DNA of 61,700 nucleotides, from the NCBI GenBank assembly GCA_014925825.1, contig JACGCK010000239.1:1-61700 (forward strand). The letters are read 5' to 3'. This document shows, in pieces, positions 23,404 through 33,263 of the stretch (its first letter is position 1; the number at the start of each line of letters is the position of its first letter). The notes beneath the pieces are model-generated. The model saw only the letters and a list, made by a program, of their open reading frames with translations, did no database searches and was not told where the DNA came from. The stretch is from Pholiota molesta. Its lineage: Eukaryota > Basidiomycota > Agaricomycetes > Agaricales > Strophariaceae. Both the position numbers and the translations under genes were made by a program.

Positions 23404-25112
23404 ATGAACCCCCCGTCGTCCCTCCGAGACCTCTACATTGACCCCAACCAAGCCTGGGCCTTCGCGCCGCCCTCGCCCCACATCGCCTCCTCCTCGACCG
23501 CAGCCAATGCTTCTGCCTCCACCTCCGGGCCCGCCTCTGCGCCGACGTCCAGCGCCCCCGCGTACCAGTGGTCGACGCGGCCCTCGTCCGCGAAGCACAA
23601 CTCGATCTTCGACCTGTCACCCGGGCTGGACCTGTCAGAGCCCGCGGGGGTGAACGCGGCGCAGCTGTTCAAGGCGTTCGTAGCGTCCGCCGTACTGCGG
23701 TATACGAGCACGGCGATTGTCATGCCGTGGGAGGTGGGAAAGCTGTTGTTGCAGGTGCAGTGGGTCCCGCGCGATGCCGGCGAAGTGGAGGAGGAGGTGG
23801 AAATTGTGGAGGATGATAATGAGGATGCTGTGAGTATTTATTTGGCGGATAGCCAGTTTCTCGTTGTCGTGTGGATTCTCCATTGCAGCTGCTTTTATTC
23901 TATATGGCATTTACTCAACGCGCTTTTCTTTCGTTTTACAGTTGAGCGACGACTCGGAGAATGAGACGTATTTCACGGATCCGAATGCGACGCCAACACC
24001 AAAGACACATTCGCCACGAGCACGCACGGACTCGCAGGGCTACATTATTCGACGCTCTGTACTCGCGGAAGGGACAAGACCAGAGTATATCATTCCTGTC
24101 GGTAGCGCTGATGGTGTTTGGGGAATGATGAAGCGCGTAGGACGCTTCAGGTTCGAAGGTTGGCTCGCTCTATGGAAAGGTATGTACTGATATCAAAAAC
24201 TCTTGGAGTGGACTCTTCTCACTTGCATTCATATTTACTACAGGCCTTCTGACTTCATGTGTAACTGAAGTCCTTTCCGATACATTACAGCCTATGATCA
24301 ACGGCTTCTTGCAATCCCTATTCTTCCCATCTATGTCACCCTTCCACCAAACGCCTATCATTCTTCCCGTTGTATCCCACATGATCACGGGGTTCATCCT
24401 CTCACCACTAGACCTCGTCCGTACGCGCCTTATCGTGCAGTCATTCACCGGCAGATACAAACGGTATTCTGGTCCTATGGACGCCCTCAAACAAATACTG
24501 CGAGATGAGGGCGGCTTACGAGGCATATACCTACACCCCCAACTATTGATACCTACCCTTTTGGACAACGCACTGCGGCCGATCGTGTCATTCGCTCTCC
24601 CTGGAATGGTGACGTCGTATTTCGGATATGGACATATCACAGAAGACACCCATCCCATTGGGTGGGGCATAGCGGAGCTCTCGGGCAGCTGCATCGGGCT
24701 GCTCATAACGCTCCCGATTGAGACAATCCGGCGGCGGCTGCAGGTGCAGGTACGTGGCACGGCGGCGCCGATGAAGGGGTGCGTGGAGCTGCGGCCTGCG
24801 CCGTACAATGGAGTTGTGGACGCGTTCTGGCACATTTTGACGGAGGAGCGATCAGACCTGCCGATTACGCCGAGTCGGAGGCGGAGACGGATGTCGAGCA
24901 AGGCCAAGGAAAAGGCGAGAGAGGAAAGTGCAGGTGCTGGAGCGGAGGAGGTTGAGGAAACGAGAGACGAGTATCAGAGCTGGATGCGGAATACTGGGCT
25001 GGGCCAGCTGTACCGCGGACTTGGGATGCGGCTTGGGGCGAGTGCGGTTGTGTTTGCATTGGCGCTAGTCGGGGGCGGAGACGATGTAGAGGGCGGCTGG
25101 GCTGAGATATAG
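23404..25112 (+). CDS. UGO1: Ugo1-like mitochondrial outer-membrane carrier
   Basis: Ugo1 is a degenerate mitochondrial-carrier-fold protein of the outer membrane that links Fzo1 and Mgm1 in mitochondrial fusion. Exons 23404-23829, 23942-24179 and 24244-25112 join cleanly. The N-terminus starts 'MNPPSSLRDLYIDPNQAW' and is disordered. An acidic linker ('DDSENETYFTDPNATP') separates the first repeat from the rest. Carrier-type signatures are visible but degenerate: 'SPLDLVRTRLIVQ' and 'LPIETIRRRLQVQ', each followed by a GGLRGIY-like or GLGQLYRGLGMRL segment. A highly charged insert (Arg/Lys/Glu, about 24870-24970) splits the last repeat. The ATG at 23404 is used; 23401 is GTG. The family is clear; the Ugo1 name rests on the acidic linker and degenerate repeats. 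Confidence 0.82.
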
Positions 25113-25272
25113 GCAGCTAGTGTAGAGTTCTGGATATTAATCGAATATTAATTGGCGCTGAAGACACCAAGTAGCCGGAGCCGGAGTGGCGGGAGATGCC
25201 GAGGCATGGACGTCAGCGTCAGAAAATTAGTTTGGGGACGGCAGCCTCAACTCACGACCACTAACGACAGCC

Positions 25273-26944
25273 ATGAACAAAGGTGCGCCAACCGTCCGCC
25301 CAGCCCGCCCCTGCTCACCCTCCGCAGACGCCCCGCCCTCCACGGTGCCTCTCCTCGCCCGCGCCCTCCACCGCATCCGCACGACCCCGCCGCGCATCAT
25401 CGCCTCGCCCCCAACGCGTATGTTTTCCCGCTCCACTCCGTTCTACACACTTACAAACCCGCTGTAGAACCCCGCAGAGCCGCTGTTGCGCTGATCATCC
25501 GCGTCGTGCCAGCACCAAATGCCCCGCTCCCTGCCAACTCTGAAAAACCGCCCACTCTCACCGAGTTCTTCGAGGCGGACTGGGTAAAGAACCCACACGC
25601 CCGCCCCGAGCTGCTCTACCTCCACCGCGAAAATACCCCGGTCAGCGATGCATCGCTGTGGCAGGCCAAGCTGAAGAAAAACACTAACGAGGAGCACGTC
25701 GCATTTCCAGGAGGGCGGCAGGAGCCCGACGACGAGGGCGGCTTGTACACCGGTGCGCAGCCTTGTTCTCTTGTCTCGCGTGCTATGCTTGATGGTTGAC
25801 GTCTTATCTCCCCTATTGCGTCTCAAACTATGCTTTCCGACTCTTGCCGCTATTCTTAATCCGTACGAACAATAATGTTTGTTATGCAGCCATGCGGCAG
25901 ACATGGGAAGAGATCGGCATCGACCTTGCAGAGCCCTGCTATTCGTGTATCGGCCAGCTCGATGACCGCGAAATTACGACATCGCTCGGAAAGCGCCTGC
26001 TTATGATCCTCTCACCCTTTGTCTTCCTTCAGCTTACTCCCGCCGCACCCGCGCCTGATCCCGTGCCTACGACCACCCTGCACTGGACACCGCTCTCCTC
26101 TCTCGTCTCGCTCCATACCCCGCCGACATGGTCAACCGTCACAGTCGACGCCGCATCACGCTTGGCCCCAAAACATTCTGCCATTCTCAAGATTCTCGTA
26201 CAGGTCCTGATTGGCAGCATGCAGTTCCCAGCGATCGTGTTAAGGCCTTCTGAGTCGAAGTCTATGGGCGAAAAGGCTGCTGCATCGGGGAAGTCACGCG
26301 ACGGTCTCGCAGAAAAGGGGCTCCCTGCGGCGCCCATGCGCCCCGCACAGAAACTCAAACTATGGGGGCTGTCATTAGGGATGACGCTTGATTTGCTGGC
26401 ATATATGATCCTGCCTGTGCCGCAGACGCAGACACAGGGTAGCCGCACCGGACGCGCGGGCAGTCCCACGCCGTCGTCGCCGCTTTCGCAGGTCATGCAG
26501 CTGCCGTACCAGAATGTCGCCGAGGACTTTAGGATGGAATACGTCGCCCCCAGCCTGGCCAGCGTGTTCCCGCGTTTCTCGTATCCTGATGTGAATTTCT
26601 GGATTTGGTGAGTATTCTTGTTTCGCGTTCCGCGGTGTGATTTGTGTTGGCATTGACTCAATTTATGCATTTCAGGGTATTTGGAAAGCGGTATCGGGAA
26701 GTAATAAGAGGGTGGGAAGCAAGCGTTCGCGAGGGTGGTACTAATGATAGACGGTGCGCATTGAATCCCTCCTCTATATCCGCGCACGCGACACTAATTG
26801 ATCGCATTCAGGATAAACTGGTCTGGGTCGGCGCTCAACACGTTCTATGCCGCGATTCGCAAGGCGCTCGTTGTTGTGATCGTCGCGCGCGCGCTTGGCA
26901 TTCTGTTCGGCGTGTCGTTTGCGGTGTGGTGGATCTTCAGTTAG
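25273..26944 (+). CDS. Nudix hydrolase with C-terminal membrane anchor
   Basis: Nudix enzymes hydrolyse nucleoside diphosphates linked to another group; the 'FPGGRQEPDDE' context resembles CoA/ADP-ribose diphosphatases. The Nudix box reads GGRQEPDDEGGLYT, then AMRQTWEEIGID across an intron. The metal-binding EE pair and the Gly are present, but the usual Arg-Glu is Arg-Gln. The first exon starts at 25273, and a 50-base intron joins 'ASPPT' to 'QPRRAAVALIIRVV'. After the domain comes a long C-terminal half ('KLWGLSLGMTLDLLAYM', 'FRMEYVAPSLASVFPRFSYP'). The last exon is hydrophobic ('ALVVVIVARALGILFGVSF') and ends at 26944, so the enzyme is probably tail-anchored or membrane-bound. The substrate is unknown. 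Confidence 0.85.
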
Positions 26945-28519
26945 GCGCTTGCTTGCTTTGCACGGGCCGGATGCGCCGAGGTTGGGACTGAACCCGAGGT
27001 TGGAGGATATCTGCTGTTGTATCTGTGTCTTTGATTATAGTCACCGACTTCCTTTTTACCCTTGTTTCTCGAGAGAAAGATATGAACGTTAGGTGCATAT
27101 ATTTCTTCTTTTCTTTTCTTTTTCTTTATGTAATTAATCATTGGTTTGGTTTGTCCACTCGGTGTTGTTGGTGTATTTTTTATCTTCATGAACATCTCTT
27201 TTACTATCTACCTGAATTCTCTTTTCTCGGAATCTCTTTTCTTTTCTTTCTCTGAAGTTGTGATCGCGCTGACTTACTGTTGGGTCTCGGCGCTTGGTGG
27301 TTTGCCGAAAGCGATCGGGGAGTGCAGTATGGGTTAGGTTCTTGGGAGTTAAGGTGCCACTGGTACCATAACTTGGCTATTGCATACTAGGAATTTCGTC
27401 ACGGCTGGCTGTAGGCAAATTGGTCTTGGAAGGCGAGCGTCCTGATGCTATCTAGCAGTGGAAGTTGTGAAGGAACTGGGGTAGAGGACAGGTGTATTAT
27501 TGCTCGAGTCGGAATAAGATAGAAAAGTAAATTATCTAGGTGGGGAGATAAATGCAAAATCCAGAAGGAGTATTCGTTTGTAACCTCGTTGTAACCTAAT
27601 CAATTAGAATGACATTGGATCCGAGTCGTTCTCGGATTCAGTGCAATTGGCGCCAACAGGCGCCAACGCTGAAGTACATGGTGTGCCATTCGGCACAAAT
27701 TCGGCAGATGCCGACATTGGACCCAAAGGCCGCAATGCGCTCTAGCCTCTCGCTGTCCAATGCCACCATTTTCGACAAATCATCCTGAAGATCCTGCCCA
27801 CAGCCTCCAATATTAACATTTTACTGTTCGTTTGCTGCTCTGGTACTACTGTAACTTCGTGCGCGTTATGTGCTGCTATTTTTGTTGGCATCACTACATG
27901 GAGTGAAGGGCAAACACTACAAATCTGCTACAAATCACTCCTCTAGCACTGACTAAGATCCGACATATAACCTTTTCTTTCGCCGTGCTATGCACGACAT
28001 ATGGAATGCTATGCACATATATGCTACGTATGACAGTAGTGCCCAGACCACCGCATTTTACCCCACATGACTCCGCCTCTTCCAACGCATTGATGCTAAG
28101 CTGGCACTCTCGGTGTCTCGTCGGCGGTTTGTTCCCAAAAATCATGAACTCATCATGCATTGTAAGTGCTTTGCCTATTTTGAACACTTGTGTCCGAGTA
28201 CATCGCTGACTTAAGGTTTGACTAGGTATCTGAGCGCTGCTTATCGTTCCGATAGGTGATGTTTAAGTGACCGAACATCGTTCTGAAATATCCTCCTGCC
28301 ATAGCTGTGTACATGGGGTCTGGCGGTGTGCTGCTTAGTATCAATCCGACCTATCTGGACGCCATACCAGATGCCCATATATACATATAGTCCACTGCCA
28401 CGGTGGCATAGATGAAGGAGAATACGATAAAGTAATCACTGCCTTTACTCTTCGAAGTTTGACTGCCAACCTGCCCTTCGCTGGACATATTTCTCTGCCC
28501 GCCTAATCCAACACTCCAA
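26945..28519. other. Intergenic; upstream arm of the tandem duplication
   Basis: No gene is supported here. The part from about 27640 to 28519 is clearly related to 30440-31331 (see the repeat entries). The part 27040-27300 resembles the region downstream of both duplicated genes: 'ctcgagagaaagatatgaac' followed by 'gttaggtgcat' here, against a near-identical block at 32896-32930. Pyrimidine-rich runs dominate 27100-27250. Confidence 0.5.
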
Positions 28520-30390
28520 ATGGAGATTGCGACCATTCGCCAGGTTATTGTAGATGATACCGATCCCTCAATAACCTTCGTTGGGGACTGGGGCCATGAT
28601 CAAGGCCTTTCGGGAATTGCGAGTTCGAGCGACGATAGGCTGGGTGGACCCGCATACAACAATACTTCGACATTTGCGGAGAAGGATTTAGGTCTAGAAT
28701 TTACCTTCACTGGTCTGCATCAATTTCCTGACGTTGGAATATTTCATGACCTGACTTCACTTGCTGTGGTTTCTGATATAGGTACGGAAATCAGCCTTTA
28801 TGGTGGAATAAATTTTGTGCCTAGTGGAACTTTTGGGACATGCGCTCTTGATGCTGTCACCGATAACTCAACCAGTCTGATGATCGCAAACGGGGTAGTG
28901 GGGACAAACAACAATCTTCTCTGCACCTACAGCGGGCTATCCGATAATACCCACATGTTGACATTCAACCTCGGAAGTATAGGCAGTTATCCATCTGCAC
29001 CAGGCGCGAACGGGTCTCCAAATCGCGTCTGGGTAGACCGAATTGTGTACACACCCTCGGCGAGTGTCCCGTTGGATACAGCGCCGGCTGTAATAATTTT
29101 TCCAGGAGATCCATCGCTCGAATATTCGACAGGATGGGAGACTGATATATACGACGATGCTCTGACTACGTCGGTGGAGAATGGGTCCGTTATGTTCACT
29201 TTCCAAGGTATGTGGCTAGCAGGCTTCGTGATCCACGATCTTCACATGACATCGCTTTTTACCCTCTTCAGGGACCTCCGTTGCCTACTATGGCATGCTG
29301 ATCAACGAGGTCAGCTCAAAGGCCTCGTCTGCTACATATTCCATTGATGGACAACCCCCTGCCATCACGTTCTCTGTCGTTGATTTTCAAACTGGAACAA
29401 TGCCAAATAACACGCCGTTTTTCAGCTCCGGAAAGCTCACGCCTGGACAACACACGTTGACCGTCTTGAATCATGGAAATGCGTCTAGCATCCCTCTCGC
29501 CCTGAAATACCTCATCGTACAACCTAGCGCAGGCTTTGAAAATATAAACGGTATGCCAACAACGACAACACCGTCGGAATCGGATAGTCCTACGAAACAC
29601 TCCTCTACTGCCAAAATTATAGGCGCCGTAGTGGGCGTCGTAGTGGGTTTCCTTCTATTTCTCGGCCTTCTTCTATTTCTTCGGCGGAGGCGTCAACTCC
29701 GGCGTCGGACGCCTCAAAAATGGGCTGAACGCTTCAGGCAGACACCTCAGCGAGGAGAGCTCGAAATCCCGGATACCGACCTGAAGCATTCCGCTTCCCA
29801 AGGTCCATACACCTTTTCCTATGCTGAGCCGAAATGATAACGACGTGGCCTCTGAGCCCGTTGACATTCGGCCCAGTTTTTTGTCTTAAATCACATTTTT
29901 GGTTTCGAATCAGGTGTTCAGTGTTTGCAGAAGGTGATTTATGTTATCGTGATATGCGGTGGACCAGCAATTAGACGCCTCATCTGGGTTAGGTCTTTTT
30001 ATCTGCTGTTGTAAACTTGTATTTATGTCTTCCATCGTTGTGATTTTATTACTGTCCACTTTCCGCTTACCGTTTCCTTCCCTCTTCATTTCACTCCATC
30101 TAGTTTGCATATCTACCCAGATCAGTTTGCCTTTACTCGTATATATGCGTTCGTTCCATTCGTAATCCACGTTTCGTATGCTAGTAAATTTCACTCTTCT
30201 CGAGCGCATTCACTTTTACATTCTCTGAAGTTGTACATATGGGCGAATCTGCGCTCATCCTACCATATTCAGACTACCACTATGGGCGTTACCCATTTCA
30301 ACCCCTGAATAAACGTGCTAATTTATGATTTGAGAAAAGATAGAACCTGTGTCCATTGTCAATAATTCAAATTCAAGTTCCCAATCCCAA
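27640..30390 (+). repeat. Tandem duplication, copy 1
   Basis: This copy includes the first membrane-protein gene and flanks on both sides. Similarity to copy 2 is visible at the left ('ggcgccaacgc' near 27660 against 30450), in the promoter ('gcacgacatatgg' at 27987 and 30765) and all through the gene. It reaches the downstream mark 'aagttcccaatccc' (30376 against 33165). Ends are approximate. Confidence 0.75.
28520..29837 (+). CDS. Single-pass membrane protein, VDDTDPS family, copy 1
   Basis: The start at 28520 opens straight into 'IRQVIVDDTDPSITFVG', the usual beginning of a large mushroom family whose members lack a classical signal peptide. The ectodomain (about 330 residues) has many N-glycosylation sites. 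It holds two related halves, with 'GTEISLYGGINFVPSGTFG' and 'TSVAYYGMLINEVSSKAS'. One membrane helix follows ('IIGAVVGVVVGFLLFLGLL'), then an Arg-rich stop-transfer and a cytosolic tail ending 'GPYTFSYAEPK'. Introns are 28713-28781 (69 nt) and 29208-29271 (64 nt). The first is a multiple of three with no stop, so its retention would leave the frame open. The protein is about 380 residues and a close paralog of the gene at 31332. The function of the family is not established; a surface or adhesion role is only a guess. Confidence 0.82.
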
Positions 30391-31331
30391 TTAGTTTACC
30401 CTCTGTCTTGCCTCCTGGCCCCTCTGGCATGGCCGGCTCGAGAGATTGGCGCCCAACGCTTGATTGTTTAATCTAATCATATCTCCAGTTCTGTTCGGCG
30501 GATGCCGGCCCACTGCAACAGGCGAACACGTCTTCTTCCTAACTCGCTACGCTCTGCTGGGCTTCGGATGTTGAACATCACCATGTTAATCATCCACAAG
30601 ATCCTACTCATTCGTGAAACAAAATCTACTCCCCATTTACTGCTGCGACACTGAAGGCACTGAGTAAAGCGCGCGTTATGTGTGGCACATAGGGTCGAGG
30701 TCAAAATCAGAAATCACTCACGGATTCCTACTTATAATAGCCTTATCTCTCCCCATCCTATGCAGCACGACATATGGTGCGACTACTATCTATGACAGTA
30801 TCTATGCCGAATCATTACCATTTACCTCACAGTCTACAGACGTCACCTCTTCTAACGCATAAATGCTCGTCGGCGGTTTCTCCAATAGTTAGACACTATA
30901 TTTTGCACACGTAAGTATTTTCCTTGTGAATACTTATGCTGAGTACATAACTGACTTAAGGTTTGACTACATATAGAGCGGCTTATCGATTTTCATAGAT
31001 GATGTGTATACATGACCGAGCATCCGAGTCGTTCTGAGATATCCCACCTGCCGTAGGCTGTGGATATGGACCGAATCCCCACGCAGACTACCTAGTACCA
31101 ATCGGGCTCATGTGGATGCCATACCGGGTGCCCATATATGCCATATAGGCCATTGCCAATCTTACCCTTGTCTTACCCTGCCCCCCACAATCTAATCTCC
31201 TTCTCTCCTACGTCTATGCCACCAGCTGTGAAAGAGAATACGGGAAACTAATCACGCTGCCTTTACCCTTTCTTTGACTGCCAACTTGCTCCTTCGCTGG
31301 TCACATTTTTCTAGCCGCCTAATCAATTCGA
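29838..31331. other. Spacer between the tandem copies
   Basis: This spacer of 1.5 kb is the downstream flank of copy 1 joined to the upstream flank of copy 2. No separate gene is supported. The junction lies near 30390-30440. Confidence 0.55.
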
Positions 31332-33180
31332 ATGGCTGCGATCACACGCCGAGTTGTCGTAGACGACACCGATCCCTCGATACTCTTCGTTGGGAACTGG
31401 AGCCGTGAACTTGGCCAAGGCCTTTCGGGAATCGCAAGTCCGAACAATGAATTGCTTCATGGACCGGCATACAATGATAGTTCGACGTCTGCGGACATAG
31501 ATTTAAGTCTATCGTTTACTTTCACCGGTCTGTATCAGTTCTCGATGTTGAAATACTTATGACTTCAGTCAACTTACGGTGGTTTATGATATAGGTACGG
31601 ATATCAATCTTTATGGTGGAATAAATTTTATTCCTACTGGAACTTTTGGCACATGCTCTATTGATAACAATATTTCCTCTAACTCCACCAGTTTGATGAT
31701 CGCAAGCGGTATAGTGGGGACAAATAACAATCTTCTCTGCGCCTTCAGCGGGCTATCCGATGACACACACCTGTTGAATTTCGACCTCGGAGGTATAGGC
31801 AGCTATCCACTTGCACCAGGCGCAAATGGGACTCCAAATCGCGTCTGGGTAGACCGAATTGTTTACACCCCCTCAGAAAGTGTTGTTCTAGATACAGTGC
31901 CAGCTGTAATGATTTATCCAGGAGACCCACTACTCGAATATTCAGCAGGATGGGAAACGGACATATACGACGGTGCTCTAATCACATCGGTGGAGAATGG
32001 ATCCGTTATGTTTACTTTCCAAGGTATGTGGCTAGCAGGCTTAGCAACTCACGATCCTTACATGACATCGCTTTCTACTCTTTCAGGGACCTCTGTTGCC
32101 TACTATGGCATGCTGCTCAACAACTTCAGCCCAACTATACCATCATCGGCTACATATTCTATTGACGGACAGCCTCCTGTGGGGTTCTCCGTCGTTGACA
32201 TTCAGACTGGAACAATGCCAAATAATACACCGTTTTTCGTCTCTGGGAAGCTCATGCCTGGACAACACATCGTGACCGTTGTGAATCAAGGAAATGCGTC
32301 TGACATTCCACTCGGCCTGAAGTATCTGATCGTACAACCTAGTGCAGGCTTTGACGATACAAATGGTACGGCAACAACCACAACACCTCCGAGTGCCAAC
32401 TCGGGTAGTCCTACGAAACATTCCTCTACTGCTAGAATCATAGGTGTCCCAGTGGGCATCGTAGTGGGCCTCCTTCTAGTCCTTGGCTTCCTTCTTCTAT
32501 TTCTTCGGCGAAGGCGCCAACTGCGGCGTCGGACGCCCCAAAGATGGGCTGAACGCTTCAGGCAGACACCTCATCGAGGAGAGCTCGAAAGCCCGGATAC
32601 CGATCTCAAGCATTCCACTTTCCAAGGTCCATATACCTTTTCCTATGCAGAGCCGAAATGAGAACGAATTGGCGCAAGTTGTCTTTTGGGCCCACGAGCT
32701 TTCGGTCAGTCTTTCTTTTACATCTGTTATACTGTATGGTGTTAATGAAATCAGCTCTTCGGTGTTTGCAGAAGGTGAATATTGTAATGATCTGGGGCGG
32801 GCCATTAATTTGACGCGTTGGCTTTGGTATCACCTGCTGTTGTGTCTGCATTTTTCATTGTTGGTTTATCATGATCATTTTCGAACTATCATGCTTCTCG
32901 AAAAGAGAATATGAATGTAAGGTGCATGTCTTCCTTTCTTCTTTTGCATTTCATCTGTAGTCTTCCGCATCTACCCAACTCTGTTTTTGTGCATATTCAT
33001 TCATTCAAATTGTAATCCATGTTTCGTTTTAAGTATCTAATGAATTTCTCTTCCTGTATTCAGAATAATCATTTTCTGTCATTGTAAAACAAAATGTAAA
33101 TGTGTACACTACTTCCGCGCTCATCCCGCTATATGATACAGAGCCCATACATATGTTCAAATTGAAGTTCCCAATCCCGA
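30440..33180 (+). repeat. Tandem duplication, copy 2
   Basis: Second copy of the unit described at 27640-30390, in direct orientation and carrying the second membrane-protein gene. The start-to-start distance between the genes is 2,812 bases. Flanks have diverged more than exons, so the event is not recent. Confidence 0.75.
31332..32661 (+). CDS. Single-pass membrane protein, VDDTDPS family, copy 2
   Basis: Paralog of the 28520-29837 gene with the same three-exon plan. The start at 31332 leads into 'RRVVVDDTDPSILFVGNW'. Introns are 31528-31594 (67 nt, with a stop) and 32024-32086 (63 nt, in frame and open). The ectodomain ('GTDINLYGGINFIPTGTFG'), the membrane helix ('VGIVVGLLLVLGFLLLFL'), the Arg-rich border and the tail 'TFQGPYTFSYAEPK' all match copy 1. 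The cytosolic tail is nearly unchanged, while the ectodomain and the juxtamembrane Thr/Ser stalk differ more. This suggests the tail is under stronger constraint. Reading through the second intron would insert 21 residues in the ectodomain. No damage is visible, so both copies look functional. Confidence 0.82.
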
Positions 33181-33263
33181 CCATCAATTTAAGGCGGTTC
33201 CAGGCGAAATCGATACCCATATCGAAGTTCCGTAGCAAAACGCTACTGATACTTCTGTATCAT

